A stretch of DNA of 64,000 nt from Granulicella sp. L56 (GCF_009765835.1 NZ_LMUS01000001.1:1044198-1108197), one strand, 5' to 3'. Counted from the stretch's first letter, positions 8,754 through 17,886 are shown. The notes: generated by a model not told the origin, from the sequence alone. Numbers and translations: made by a program.

Positions 8754-9605
8754 CTAGTTCTCCGTCGGCATGGCCGCACTGTCAATTACGATGGTTTCAA
8801 CAGGGCCTTTGCCTGCTTTGAGTTTGAGTCCAAGTCGCAGCATCGCGTTGAAGATTGCCGAAGCAATGTCTTGATTCGATGGATCGGAAGGTTCGAGATA
8901 GAAATCGAATGAACCTTTCAAGGCCGTCTCATCCACCACAGGACGTTGCAGATCGTAGGCCAACTGTCTCGCCAGGAAAGGCATCGAGACATTGATGCCG
9001 AACGCTTCGCCATCGGCGATTCCTCCCGGCTTCGTAAAGACTCCGCCCCGCGGATCCTTATCCTTATCTTTCGCATCTTCCATCTGGAGCTTTCTATTAC
9101 CCCTGACCAGAAGATAGACTCGGCCCTCTCTGGTCTCTCGATGAAACTTCAAGTCGAATCGTTGAACCAGAAGCGTTTGCAGCATCCTCCGCTGCTCTTC
9201 ACTAGGAGTCGCTTTCTCCGGAGGCTGCTTCAGGTTGCTCGATTCAGAAGAGGCCGGCGGCAAGGCCACCACATCGTACCGGTTCTTCTCAATCCACGGT
9301 GGGCCGCCCGCGATCTGGAAACTTTGAACGTCAAACGCATAAGAAATCAGCGTCTTCAACGTAGTGAACCCAACGACTACCCGGCCGCCCGGGTAGGATA
9401 AAAACCCGCTCACCCCTCCACTGTTCGGGTCTGATGGCTTGATGGTAGCGACATCAAATGCAGGCATCTTCATGGTCGCAGGTTGTGAGCCAGTCTCCGC
9501 TGACATCGTGGATACCTGGCACGATATCATCGGTACAAAAACACACATGCATCCCGCAAGCAGCAGAAGCTTGCCTCCATTAGGTACGATGCTTTTCGAT
9601 ATCAA
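8754..9605 (-). CDS. TIGR03435 family protein (soil-associated), exported
   Basis: A 283-residue protein with a hydrophobic N-terminus (KLLLLAGCMCVFVPM), probably a signal peptide. The mature part shows the pattern FDVATIKPSD, GFTTLKTLISYAFDVQ, GPPWIEKNRYDVVA, RFDLKFHRETREGRVYLLV and a C-terminal IDSAAMPTEN. This is diagnostic of the TIGR03435 family, which is expanded in Acidobacteria and has no established function. The domain often follows BlaR/M56 peptidase modules, but none is present here. The TTG/ATG-rich beginning leaves the start slightly uncertain. Confidence 0.88.
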   Translation of the reverse strand: MISKSIVPNGGKLLLLAGCMCVFVPMISCQVSTMSAETGSQPATMKMPAFDVATIKPSDPNSGGVSGFLSYPGGRVVVGFTTLKTLISYAFDVQSFQIAGGPPWIEKNRYDVVALPPASSESSNLKQPPEKATPSEEQRRMLQTLLVQRFDLKFHRETREGRVYLLVRGNRKLQMEDAKDKDKDPRGGVFTKPGGIADGEAFGINVSMPFLARQLAYDLQRPVVDETALKGSFDFYLEPSDPSNQDIASAIFNAMLRLGLKLKAGKGPVETIVIDSAAMPTEN

Positions 9606-9677
9606 GCTCCCCCCTTACAACATCGCATTCAGTATCGCTTCGCTGGTGCTATCGCCATCAGCGATGTAACAAGCACT

Positions 9678-9829
9678 AGGTAGTGTCTGACGAATCCGTA
9701 TTGCTTCTGGGTAGCCCAAGGCTTCAGCCTTGGGTCTCTCAAAGTCAACAAAAAACGGGGCTTCAGCCCCTGGGGTATGTCCTCTTTACTGGTAGCATCA
9801 GCAGCCAATGGATTCGTCAGACACTGCCT
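9678..9829. repeat. 152-bp inverted-repeat-bounded element with two internal hairpins
   Basis: The ends are 20-bp inverted repeats (9678-9697 and 9810-9829) that match at 19 of 20 positions, reading AGGTAGTGTCTGACGAATCC on the left. Inside, CCAAGGCTTCAGCCTTGG (9715-9732) and GGGGCTTCAGCCCC (9757-9770) each fold into a hairpin. The same hairpin pair recurs at 40569-40650 without the terminal repeats. The element has no coding capacity and resembles a MITE or a REP pair. Its right end contains the stop codon of the neighbouring P-loop gene. Confidence 0.75.
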
Positions 9830-10445
9830 AATGCCTGACTTCTGCCTTCAGCCGATCCGCGACAAACCGCACCACTTCCTCGGTTACATATACCGGAGGC
9901 CGCATCGCCAACACTGGAGTCCCCTCCACCAGCTTCAGCGAAACACCCTTCCACTCCGGTCGCCCCAGCACTCCCTCTGGAACCAGCACAGCGTCCGCCC
10001 GATCAAGATAGAGCCGCGCCGAATCCTTGAAATCCGCAACCGTCGGATCAAGCACGCTCAGGTAAATATCCGGCCGAAGAAACCGCAGAATGCTATTCGA
10101 CTCGATCACCGCATTCTCAACCCGCTCAAGCTCCTTGCGAATCCGAGGCATCGCCTCTGACAACTGCCCCTGCCTTGTCCGCACCCAGAACGAACGCACC
10201 GCACCCGCGGCCAGATACCGCGCAGAATCGGTCCCACTGGCTCCATCCCGCTCCTCGCTCACCGCGACGGCATGGTCGCCCGTCTCGCAATCGCAAGGCT
10301 CTCCATTGGCCGAGCACACTCCATGCCCAAACTGCGTCACCTTGAACGCCGTCCAGTGCATCTCCGGCATCGCCGCGATCAATCCGGCGACCACGCTCGT
10401 CTTGCCAATATTGCGGCTATGCCCGCCTACAACCAGAATCGCCAT
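9828..10445 (-). CDS. MobB-like P-loop NTPase, function unknown
   Basis: A 205-residue protein beginning MAILVVGGHSRNIGKTS. Residues 7-17 are a Walker A motif of the SIMIBI type seen in MobB, BioD and CobQ-like enzymes. A Cys-rich stretch follows (CSANGEPCDCETGDHAV) and then an Asp/Glu-rich alpha/beta core (RPDIYLSVLDP, RADAVLVPEG). I assign the fold, not a reaction. Nucleotide-dependent cofactor handling such as molybdopterin-related work is a guess. An upstream in-frame ATG (10484) exists, but the start at 10445 directly precedes the P-loop strand and has GGGAG upstream. The stop codon lies in the right arm of the adjacent inverted-repeat element. Confidence 0.8.
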   Translation of the reverse strand: MAILVVGGHSRNIGKTSVVAGLIAAMPEMHWTAFKVTQFGHGVCSANGEPCDCETGDHAVAVSEERDGASGTDSARYLAAGAVRSFWVRTRQGQLSEAMPRIRKELERVENAVIESNSILRFLRPDIYLSVLDPTVADFKDSARLYLDRADAVLVPEGVLGRPEWKGVSLKLVEGTPVLAMRPPVYVTEEVVRFVADRLKAEVRH

Positions 10446-10476
10446 GGGCTTCCAACTGTCTCCCTCACCACAAAAC

Positions 10477-10570
10477 CACGTCATCTCGACCGAAGCTGCG
10501 GGGTCCCCGGCGAGCGCACCTGCTCGTTGGGGTGCAAGCGGAGCGCAGTGGAGAAGCCCTTGTATTTCGC
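10477..10570. repeat. Dispersed intergenic repeat, family 2, copy A
   Basis: CACGTCATCTCGACCGAAG at the left end and CGCAGTGGAGAAGCCCTTG followed by TATTTCGC at the right end are shared with copy B at 17887-17948. The middle differs in length and sequence. It lies between the start of the P-loop gene and the stop of lpxD, in a gap without coding potential. Confidence 0.7.
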
Positions 10571-10582
10571 CGGTTGCTCCAA

Positions 10583-11503
10583 TCAGCCCTTCCGCAACCG
10601 CGCCAGATCTCGAAGATACTCCTTCAGTGGCCGCGCCGGACGTCCCCAGAAGACCTGGCCGGCGCCATGCATCTTCTTCCCGCTCAGCACTCCAGCCCCT
10701 CCGCCCAGAATCACCCCAGCGCCCACCGTGGCGTGTTCGCCAATCCCAACCTGCCCGCCCAGAATCGCACCATCCTCCACCACGCTCGAGCCCGAAATTC
10801 CCGTCTGCGCTGCGATGATCACGTTCTTGCCGATCACGCAGTTATGCCCGATGTGTACAAGGTTGTCGATCTTCGTCCCGCGCCCGATCCGCGTCTCCCC
10901 CAACGCTCCCCGGTCGATAGTCGTGTTCGCCCCAATCTCAACGTCGTCTTCCACATACAAACTTCCCTGTTGCGGAAAGACCACATACTCGCTGGTCTCC
11001 GCATGGCGCACATACCCAAAACCGGTAGCCCCCAGCACTGCCCCCGCCTGCACCACGACGCGATCTCCCAGCACCGTCTTTGGATAGAGCGTAACCCCGG
11101 CCAGAATATTGCAATCCCTGCCGATCTGTACTCCATCCCCAATCACAACCCGAGGTCCGATGCTGGTTCCATCGCCGATCTCAACGCCCTCACCCACCAC
11201 AGCCGAAACATGAACCCCAGCCTCAAAGCCCTTCCCTTTCAAATTTTTAGCGATCATCGCAAATGCGTATCTAGGATCAGCCACCCGCCAAACCCTTGCA
11301 TCTGCCTCATCTAGCTTCAATGCTTTTCCAGCAAGAATCACACCGGCCTTCGACCCCAGCGCGGCCTTCAGCGCCGCAGCATCGACGGCAAACACCACCG
11401 TACGCTCATCAGCCGCTTCGACGCTCGAAACCGCAACGATCTCTCCATCCGCAGAAGGAGCATCAGCCCCGACCCAACCGGCAACTTCGCTCATCTTCGC
11501 CAT
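10583..11503 (-). CDS. lpxD: UDP-3-O-acylglucosamine N-acyltransferase LpxD
   Basis: A 306-residue enzyme that adds the N-linked hydroxyacyl chain in lipid A synthesis, using acyl-ACP. The N-terminal uridine-binding domain (1-100) leads into a left-handed beta-helix of hexapeptide repeats from [21 protein letters not shown] onward. [12 protein letters not shown] contains the expected catalytic His. The ATG at 11503 is fused to the stop of the upstream acyltransferase (TGATG), which fixes the start; a longer open frame upstream is discarded. The pairing with an LpxL-type enzyme indicates a lipid A acylation operon. Confidence 0.95.
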   Translation of the reverse strand: MAKMSEVAGWVGADAPSADGEIVAVSSVEAADERTVVFAVDAAALKAALGSKAGVILAGKALKLDEADARVWRVADPRYAFAMIAKNLKGKGFEAGVHVSAVVGEGVEIGDGTSIGPRVVIGDGVQIGRDCNILAGVTLYPKTVLGDRVVVQAGAVLGATGFGYVRHAETSEYVVFPQQGSLYVEDDVEIGANTTIDRGALGETRIGRGTKIDNLVHIGHNCVIGKNVIIAAQTGISGSSVVEDGAILGGQVGIGEHATVGAGVILGGGAGVLSGKKMHGAGQVFWGRPARPLKEYLRDLARLRKG

Positions 11504-12444
11504 CAATAGATCCCCGCCTCGCCCGCAGGCCGCGTCTTCCATCGCCGGTGCATCCACAACCACTGCTCCGGATACTGCCGCACATATTGTTCAATCACAC
11601 TGGTAAAGAGCGCTGTATTGGCCACGGCATCCGCTTCCGTGTCCGCAGTACGAATCAGATTCAACTCCGCTCCGAACCGCAGGATATATTTCTTTTCCCG
11701 AGGCTCCCACAGAAGGAATCCCGGCACCACCGCCGCGCCCGTCTTCAACGCAATCCGCGCCATTCCCGAAGCCGTGCAGGCCTCAACCCCGAAAAACGGC
11801 ACAAAGACACCCTGCGGCGGCGTCATATTCGTATCCATCAAAATCCCGACCGTCTGCCCTGCGCGCATGGAAGCAATCAGCCCCCGCGCAAAGTCATCCT
11901 TATGCATCACCCGATTTCCATGCAGGCAGCGAATGCGATTCACAAACTCATCGACCAACGGATTGTCCAGCCGCCGGATCACCATCCCCATGGGATATCC
12001 CATCAGCGAATGATAGAAACTCGACAGCTCCCACGCGCCGAGATGCCCGGTCAGCACCAGCACGCCCTTACCCCGCTCGCGCGCTGCTAAATAATTCTCC
12101 AACCCGTCATAGCGAATAAACTCACTCGCCCGCTCCGGGGTGTAATCCGGCATCTGGCAGAACTCCGCCAGCAGACAGCCCAGGTTCCGATAGACCGCCC
12201 TTAGAACCGTCTCGCGCTCCGAAGCGCTCTTCTCCGGAAACGCCAGCTCAAGATTACGCAGGCCCACCTTGCGCAACCGGCCTAAAAGGCTAAACGCCAG
12301 CCATCCAATGCCCGCGCCCATCCTTCGCGCCAACCATCGCGGAGGAATTCCTAAAACCGCGACAAATACTCTGACGACGCAAAACTCAGCCCACTCCCGA
12401 GCCGTTCCTTCCCGTCGTGACTGTCGCTGTGTAGCCTCGCTCAA
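11503..12444 (-). CDS. LpxL/HtrB-type lipid A secondary acyltransferase
   Basis: A 313-residue member of the LpxL/LpxM family. The N-terminus has a hydrophobic membrane-associated helix. [15 protein letters not shown] carries the HxxxxE catalytic motif (H in TGHLGAWE), and [20 protein letters not shown] is the second family block. It transfers a secondary acyl chain to Kdo-lipid A or a related lipid on the inner leaflet. It overlaps lpxD by one base. Exact acyl specificity cannot be read from the sequence. Confidence 0.92.
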   Translation of the reverse strand: MSEATQRQSRREGTAREWAEFCVVRVFVAVLGIPPRWLARRMGAGIGWLAFSLLGRLRKVGLRNLELAFPEKSASERETVLRAVYRNLGCLLAEFCQMPDYTPERASEFIRYDGLENYLAARERGKGVLVLTGHLGAWELSSFYHSLMGYPMGMVIRRLDNPLVDEFVNRIRCLHGNRVMHKDDFARGLIASMRAGQTVGILMDTNMTPPQGVFVPFFGVEACTASGMARIALKTGAAVVPGFLLWEPREKKYILRFGAELNLIRTADTEADAVANTALFTSVIEQYVRQYPEQWLWMHRRWKTRPAGEAGIY

Positions 12445-12485
12445 GCATTCAGTCTACTAGCGTGTCGCACTCTTGTTCCCACAAA

Positions 12486-12517
12486 AACAAAGGGCGGCCA
12501 TCTGGCCGCCCTTCGAA
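12486..12517 (-). terminator. Strong intrinsic terminator of the SYLF gene
   Basis: AAGGGCGGCC (12490-12499) pairs perfectly with GGCCGCCCTT (12504-12513) around a 4-base loop. On the minus strand the hairpin is followed by TGTTTTTGT. It sits just after the stop of the SYLF gene and before the LpxL-like gene start. Confidence 0.85.
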
Positions 12518-12533
12518 AAACTCTGCTTACAAC

Positions 12534-13232
12534 TTACTGGTTCGCCTTGGAGACGACGAAGTAATGAGCCACGGTCCGCACGAACGGACGCGCCTCGGGA
12601 GGCGTTGCCTGGTTGCCCTTCAGAATCGTCTGGAACGGAATGTCCGTGCCATAGATCGTCCGGGTGTCGTCCTGGTTCTGCGAGAGCACTGTGCCATCCA
12701 GGTTGATACCGGCGAAGAGTCCCTTGCTACGCGAATAGGTGAGGAACTCAGCGTTCAGCTTCCAGTCCGTTCCGGCCTGGGCATTTCTTCCAACCGGGCC
12801 AGCCGAAGCAGCAGCATCGCCACCGATCTTGAACTTGTTCTTCAGCATGTCCTGAAGACCCTGCTGGTTCATCGCCACCAGAACGAGGTCGGTCGACTGT
12901 CCGCCGATCTGGAATCCGAAGCTGCCGCCGGCAAGCTGCACAAATACCGGAGCGCTCCAGCCGCGCGGCGTGCGGCAGGTAGCTACACCCTGACCGTACT
13001 GGCCGCCGACGACGAAAGCCGCCTTCTTATAGCTGGGGACCACCACCACGCAGGATGCGCCCGCGAGAATGCTCTGCGGTATGCCCTTGTCCGGGGTCGC
13101 CATAATCTGCCGTACGACGTTCTGTGCATCCGTCAGCCGCTCCGCCAGCTTCGCCTTATCCGACGCTGCAAACGCCGAGACAGAACTTGCCACCATGGCC
13201 AATCCACATGCAATCGCTGTAATCCGCTTCAT
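12534..13232 (-). CDS. SYLF-domain (Ysc84-type) lipid-binding protein, exported
   Basis: A 232-residue protein with a Sec signal (MKRITAIACGLAMVASSVSAFA) and a SYLF/Ysc84 domain. Typical blocks are SILAGASCVVVVPSYKKAAFVVGGQYGQGV, GWSAPVFVQLAGGSFGFQIGGQSTDLVLVAMN and SRSKGLFAGINLDGTVL. Family members bind phosphoinositides or other lipids in eukaryotes; the bacterial periplasmic role is unknown. The ATG at 13232 has AAAGG upstream, which is why I prefer it to the ATG eight codons earlier. A strong terminator follows. Confidence 0.92.
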   Translation of the reverse strand: MKRITAIACGLAMVASSVSAFAASDKAKLAERLTDAQNVVRQIMATPDKGIPQSILAGASCVVVVPSYKKAAFVVGGQYGQGVATCRTPRGWSAPVFVQLAGGSFGFQIGGQSTDLVLVAMNQQGLQDMLKNKFKIGGDAAASAGPVGRNAQAGTDWKLNAEFLTYSRSKGLFAGINLDGTVLSQNQDDTRTIYGTDIPFQTILKGNQATPPEARPFVRTVAHYFVVSKANQ

Positions 13233-13492
13233 AATTTTTTGCCTTTCACTTTCCAAAACTTTTTTTAGTGGCCCACGTTCGGTGAGATGGGTAGAACCAA
13301 AGCCGAGTTGTACCTTACCAGAGTTGCCCGCACCAACACAAAAAAAATGGGGGTTGTAGAGATAGCGCCAAGGTCACCCCTGACACGCTCTCTACAACCC
13401 CTCTCCCAGGTCTGTGTTGCTTATGACACTCTGCATCACATCCCCGGGCATCACAACGGTACGAAGGTCTATATACCTTTGAGCGGTTATTG

Positions 13493-13508
13493 TTAACTAT
13501 TTAGTTAA
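13493..13508. promoter_or_regulatory. AT-rich palindrome downstream of the LuxR-type gene
   Basis: TTAACTA (13493-13499) and TAGTTAA (13502-13508) form a tight dyad eight bases past the regulator's stop codon, within the 284-base gap 13233-13516 that otherwise holds no visible gene. It could be an operator for the SYLF gene or a weak terminator. Confidence 0.35.
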
Positions 13509-13516
13509 TAGATAAA

Positions 13517-14164
13517 TTACTTCTCCAAAAGATTTCTGTTCAGTGTCTCAATCGTAAGCGCGATCCGGTTGGCCACCCCGACCTTCCGCATAATCCGGCC
13601 AACGTGGGCCTTGACCGTCACGGCATCGATCCCCAGGACGCGGGCAATCTCCCGGTTCGGGCTGCCCGTCACCAGCAGGCGGAGCACCTGCACCTCGCGC
13701 TGAGTAAACTTCGGCGCGCTGCCGATCGCGGTGTTTGCCGTCTCTGCCGCCGACGACTCCAGCAGCCGTGCCAGCACCTTCCTCGGAGCCCACAGCGAAT
13801 CGTCCTGTACGATCTCGATTGCCAGCCGGATCTCGCTCTCTTTGGACATATGGGTCAAATACCCCTTGGCCCCCGCGCCGATCACCTGCTGGATATATTC
13901 GTGGTCCTCCTGCACTCCAATCACGATCAACCGCAGGCGAGGGCGACGCCGATGAAACGTGGCCAACAGCTCAAAGAGGTGGTCCGTGCAGGCAGCGTCG
14001 ATCAAAATCAGCGACACTCCGGATGCGTCCAGCGCGCCCGGCACCGACAGGGCGATCACCTCGAACCCCCTCTCGGAAAACATCGACTGCAAGCCAATAA
14101 TCCGCAATGGGTCGGTCGCGATCAATCCAATACGCAGATGTCCGTCCGATGCTGTCTCTTTCAT
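13517..14164 (-). CDS. LuxR/NarL-type response regulator with degenerate receiver
   Basis: A 215-residue protein. Residues 10-125 have the receiver fold and 152-212 are a LuxR-type HTH (FTQREVQVLRLLVTGSPNREIARVLGIDAVTVKAHV). The receiver keeps Asp56 (LILIDAAC) and Lys100 (AKGYL). However, the acidic pair is reduced to a single Asp18 (IATDPLR), and the usual Thr/Ser is replaced by Gly at about 83 (IVIGVQ). Phosphorylation may therefore be absent or atypical. No histidine kinase gene is adjacent. The target genes are unknown; the nearest candidate is the SYLF gene downstream. Confidence 0.9.
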   Translation of the reverse strand: MKETASDGHLRIGLIATDPLRIIGLQSMFSERGFEVIALSVPGALDASGVSLILIDAACTDHLFELLATFHRRRPRLRLIVIGVQEDHEYIQQVIGAGAKGYLTHMSKESEIRLAIEIVQDDSLWAPRKVLARLLESSAAETANTAIGSAPKFTQREVQVLRLLVTGSPNREIARVLGIDAVTVKAHVGRIMRKVGVANRIALTIETLNRNLLEK

Positions 14165-14247
14165 CGCCCTTGAAGCCTCTACTTCTCAACGTTTACAGGC
14201 AGGCAGTGGGTGTTGCCATCAGGGAAAAATTCAGCCATCGCCTCAAT

Positions 14248-14802
14248 CTACAGCTTCGGCAGAACGATTCCCTGCTGATGCTGGTACTTTCCTTTGCGGT
14301 CCGCGTAGCTGACCTCGCAGACCTCGTCGGACTGGAAGAAGAGGATCTGGCAAAGCCCTTCATTGGCGTAGATTCGCGCAGGCAGGGGAGTCGTGTTCGA
14401 GATCTCCAGCGTCACATACCCCTCCCACTCCGGCTCGAAGGGGGTCACATTCACGATGATTCCGCATCGCGCATAGGTCGATTTGCCCACGCAGATCGTC
14501 AGAACGTCCCGTGGGATCTTGAAATATTCAATCGAACGGGCCAGCGCGAACGAGTTTGGCGGCACGATGACGCTGTCGGACTGGACGGTCACAAAAGACC
14601 GTTCATCAAACGCTTTAGGGTCAATAATCGCACTGTTGACGTTGGTGAATATCTTGAATTCGTCCGAAACCCGCAGGTCGTACCCATAGGACGAGAGTCC
14701 ATACGAAATCACGCCTTCGCGGACCTGTTTTTCGCTGAACGGAGAAATCATGCCGTGCTCGGTCGCCTGTTGGCGAATCCAGCGGTCGCTTTTAATGGCC
14801 AC
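14248..14802 (-). CDS. dcd: dCTP deaminase
   Basis: A 184-residue trimeric dUTPase-fold enzyme that converts dCTP to dUTP for thymidylate supply. Conserved blocks are [70 protein letters not shown] and a C-terminal [11 protein letters not shown] that closes over the substrate. The catalytic Glu lies in the FEPEWEG region. The length is typical. It stands alone between the regulator gene and the HU gene, which is divergent. Confidence 0.97.
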   Translation of the reverse strand: MAIKSDRWIRQQATEHGMISPFSEKQVREGVISYGLSSYGYDLRVSDEFKIFTNVNSAIIDPKAFDERSFVTVQSDSVIVPPNSFALARSIEYFKIPRDVLTICVGKSTYARCGIIVNVTPFEPEWEGYVTLEISNTTPLPARIYANEGLCQILFFQSDEVCEVSYADRKGKYQHQQGIVLPKL

Positions 14803-14928
14803 GCTAATCTGCTTCCCTTCGTCTTCCGATTCGAGTCTCTTAACCTAAGGTACGGCAAACCGAGGGCCAAAAACGCCCCTCTTTCCGTTGCCTCATTAGA
14901 TTCTTCATCTTACGGTAGCGTTCTTACA

Positions 14929-14957
14929 TTGACAATCTCGTTTCGACTTTCTAACAT
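14929..14957 (+). promoter_or_regulatory. Sigma-70 promoter of the HU gene
   Basis: TTGACA (14929-14934), a 17-base spacer, then TAACAT (14952-14957). The -35 is a perfect match and the -10 matches at four of six positions. The start codon of the HU gene is about 70 bases downstream, with AAAGGA (15015-15020) as a rather distant ribosome-binding site. Confidence 0.7.
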
Positions 14958-15032
14958 CACGGTACTAAACCCGGTCATTTTTAAAAGAAAATGTGTTGAT
15001 AAAAAATTACAGCCAAAGGACGGCGGCCCCAA

Positions 15033-15302
15033 ATGATTAAGCAGGATCTTATACAAAGGGTTGTTGAACGTACCGGCCTCCCGCGGACCAAAGCTGAGGC
15101 TGCCGTCGACGCCATCTTCGATAGCATGAAACAAAACCTGATTGCCGGCGACCGCATCGAACTGCGCGGTTTCGGCGTCTTCACCGTCAAACCACGTAAA
15201 ACCGGTATCGGTCGCAATCCCAGAACAGGCGCTGAAGTCACCATCGCCCCTGGAAAAGCCGTCCGCTTCAAGCCCGGCAAAGAGCTTCACCTGCTCGAGT
15301 AG
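15033..15302 (+). CDS. HU/IHF family DNA-binding protein
   Basis: An 89-residue DNABII protein. The alpha-helical hairpin (IKQDLIQRVVERTGLPRTKAEAAVDAIF) is followed by the beta-arm signature GFGVFTVKPRKTGIGRNPRTGAE, with the IPAVK-type tip replaced by APGKAVRFKPG. It bends DNA as a homodimer or heterodimer and compacts the nucleoid. The region between dcd and this gene has a good sigma-70 promoter. The gene converges on priA with a 17-base gap. Confidence 0.95.
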   Translation: MIKQDLIQRVVERTGLPRTKAEAAVDAIFDSMKQNLIAGDRIELRGFGVFTVKPRKTGIGRNPRTGAEVTIAPGKAVRFKPGKELHLLE

Positions 15303-15319
15303 CACAGGGCCCCGACTCA

Positions 15320-17806
15320 TCACATCAGATGCACGGCATCCACGTCGACAACCAGGTTCCGGCGCGCAATCCCCTGTGTCTCGGCAAATGCCAGCATGGC
15401 CCGCAGGGTCGCGCCCAGCGTTCCTCGCTGCTCCGCCTTCAGCACGAAGTGGTACCGGTAAATCCTCTTCAACCGCACGATCGGCGCGGCGGCAGGTCCC
15501 AGTACGCGGACCTTGTCCAGCCGCGTCTGTTCGAACCACCGCCCCAGCGCAGACGACCACCCCGTCGCCTCTTCGAGCTTTTCGCTCTGGATCACCACAT
15601 TGGCCAGCACCGCGTTGGGCGGATAGTGCATCCACCGCCGATAGTTCATCTCCTTGGCCACAAACCCTGGATAGTCATGCTGCGACGCGAACTGAATCGC
15701 ATAGTGGTCCGGATGATAGGTCTGCACCAGCACCTTGCCGCGCAGATCGCCGCGCCCCGCCCTTCCTGAGACCTGCGTCAGCAACTGGAACACACGCTCT
15801 GCCGCGCGAAAGTCCGGCAGCCCCAGCGCAAAGTCCGCACCCACCACGCCAACCAGCGTCACGCCATGAATGTCATGCCCCTTGGCGATCATCTGCGTGC
15901 CCACCAGCAGGTTGATCTCGCCCGCATGAAGCCGTGATAGCAGCCGCTCCATATCGCTGCGTCCTCGGACCGTATCGCGGTCCATGCGGCCTATTCGCGC
16001 CGCCGGAAAGATCTCCTGCAACCGTTCCTCACCCTGCTGCGATCCCGCACCCAGAAAATAAAGGTGCTCGCTCCCGCACTTGGGACAAACCTTCGGCACC
16101 GACCGCCGAAACCCGCAGTAGTGGCACTCCAGTCGCTGCCCCGGCTGCGCAATGGCATCATTGCCAGATACCGGCTTGTGATACGTCATCGAGATCGCGC
16201 AATTCTCGCACTCCACCTTGTCGCCGCAGCTTCGGCACATCACCACGAACGAGTAGCCGCGCCGGTTCAGCAGAATAATCGCCTGCTCGCCGCGGTCGAG
16301 CGTCGCCTGCGTCTCTTCAATCAATCGGCGCGAAAAAATCTGCTCCTGCCCCGTCTCTTTGAACTCTGTGCGCATGTCCACCAGCTCCACCGCAGGCAAT
16401 GGGCGATCAGCGACGCGCTGCCGCATCTCCACGCGCACATAGCGCCCCTTCTCCGCATTCGCCCAGCTCTCAAGCGATGGCGTAGCCGATCCCAACACCA
16501 CCGTCGCGTCGTTGAACTTCGCTCGCATCACGGCGACATCGCGGCCATGGTAGCGTGGTGTCTCCTCCTGCTTGTAGCTGGAGTCGTGCTCCTCATCGAC
16601 GATGATCAGGCCGAGATTCACCATCGGCGCAAACACCGCCGACCGCGTTCCCACCACGATCCGCGCCTCGCCCCGCCGAATCCTGTGCCACTGCTCGGCA
16701 CGCTCATCGGGCGTCAACTGAGAGTGCAATAGCGCCACCTCGCTGCCGAACGCTGCCACCATCTGCCCCGTCATCGCAGGCGTCAAGCCAATCTCCGGCA
16801 CCAGTAGCAACGCGGACTTTCCCGCATCGAGCGCACGCTGCATCGCCGCAAAATAAACAGTCGTCTTGCCCGAGCCGGTCACGCCATACAGCAGATGCGG
16901 CGCAAACCCGCCCTTCGTCATCGCCGCCGCAATCGTCCCCAGCGCCTCCATCTGTGCTTCATTCAGGGCGTGCTCATGCGCGTGCTTCTTTCCATGCGCT
17001 CCAACGCCACCCATATGAAAATCTTCCGCGACCTCTTCCACCGTCACCAGCCCACGCTTCACCAGCGTCGCCAGCGTAGAGTCCGGCACCACAGGCAGCG
17101 TCTGTCGCAGGTCCCGCACCGGCATCCGCCCACCCACCGCAGCCAGCTCCGCCAGAATCGCCGTCTGATTCTCATTGAGCTTTGGCAGCCGCGCATCCGT
17201 CACCAGCACCGCGACCTTCTCCAGACGCCGCGCATCGCGCTCCTCTGCCACCGCCTCGCGGGTCAGCCACTTCTTGCGAACCATTCCCTCGAGCAGCGCC
17301 TTATTCGCGCTCGTAGCTGACCGCAGCGCGGACATCTTCGCCTGCTCGCCGCTCTCCAGATAGTTCAGCACCGCATACTCGCGGTTCTGCTCCTCGGGCG
17401 ACAGCTTCGACCGCCGCGAAGATCCCTTCGCCGCGCCCTCGTAGAGCACCTTGCGCCCCTGCTCGGCGATCCTGTAGAAAAAGTGCCGCTTCACCTCGGC
17501 GGCCAGCGGCAGCATGCCCCGCAGCACCTCCCCCAGCGGAGCGACATAGTACGAGGCAATCCACTGCGCCAGCTTCATCAACTCATCCGGCAGCAGGGCC
17601 GCGTCATCCAGCACCTGCTGCACCGGCTTGATCTCAAATCCATCCGCAGGCGCATCCTCATGCACCCGCAGCACGACCCCCATCAACCGTTGCCCGCTGA
17701 ACGGCACCAGCACCCGTGCCCCCACCACGGGAGTCACACCATTCACCGCATAGGTAAAGGTCTGGTCCAGCGGAACCGGAAGAGCGACATCGCAAAACAA
17801 GGGCAT
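15320..17806 (-). CDS. priA: Primosomal protein N' (replication restart helicase PriA)
   Basis: An 828-residue helicase. The N-terminal 3' DNA-binding domain (about 1-105) has the usual FTYAVNG and PFSGQRLMGVV blocks. The Walker A is GVTGSGKT (308-315), followed by the DEEH box (IIVDEEHDSSYKQEE) and LGSATPSLES. The zinc-binding region has paired cysteines (CRSCGDKVECENC, CHYCG, CPKCG). The motif VGTQMIAKGHDIHGVTLVGVVGAD is also typical. PriA reloads the replisome at stalled forks. It is slightly longer than E. coli PriA because of an insert around 185-280 that includes a His-rich tract (HGKKHAHEHA). Confidence 0.97.
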   Translation of the reverse strand: MPLFCDVALPVPLDQTFTYAVNGVTPVVGARVLVPFSGQRLMGVVLRVHEDAPADGFEIKPVQQVLDDAALLPDELMKLAQWIASYYVAPLGEVLRGMLPLAAEVKRHFFYRIAEQGRKVLYEGAAKGSSRRSKLSPEEQNREYAVLNYLESGEQAKMSALRSATSANKALLEGMVRKKWLTREAVAEERDARRLEKVAVLVTDARLPKLNENQTAILAELAAVGGRMPVRDLRQTLPVVPDSTLATLVKRGLVTVEEVAEDFHMGGVGAHGKKHAHEHALNEAQMEALGTIAAAMTKGGFAPHLLYGVTGSGKTTVYFAAMQRALDAGKSALLLVPEIGLTPAMTGQMVAAFGSEVALLHSQLTPDERAEQWHRIRRGEARIVVGTRSAVFAPMVNLGLIIVDEEHDSSYKQEETPRYHGRDVAVMRAKFNDATVVLGSATPSLESWANAEKGRYVRVEMRQRVADRPLPAVELVDMRTEFKETGQEQIFSRRLIEETQATLDRGEQAIILLNRRGYSFVVMCRSCGDKVECENCAISMTYHKPVSGNDAIAQPGQRLECHYCGFRRSVPKVCPKCGSEHLYFLGAGSQQGEERLQEIFPAARIGRMDRDTVRGRSDMERLLSRLHAGEINLLVGTQMIAKGHDIHGVTLVGVVGADFALGLPDFRAAERVFQLLTQVSGRAGRGDLRGKVLVQTYHPDHYAIQFASQHDYPGFVAKEMNYRRWMHYPPNAVLANVVIQSEKLEEATGWSSALGRWFEQTRLDKVRVLGPAAAPIVRLKRIYRYHFVLKAEQRGTLGATLRAMLAFAETQGIARRNLVVDVDAVHLM

Positions 17807-17886
17807 CCCTCCAGCTTAGCGGACGCGGGAAGACTCTGCGGCGGCAACGATTTTGCCGTTGCCTGTTCTCGCCAAGCAATAGGACT

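Noticed and set aside
13287..13496. A 69-codon plus-strand frame in the gap between the SYLF and LuxR-type genes
   Set aside because: There is no convincing ribosome-binding site or recognisable protein pattern; it is probably chance.
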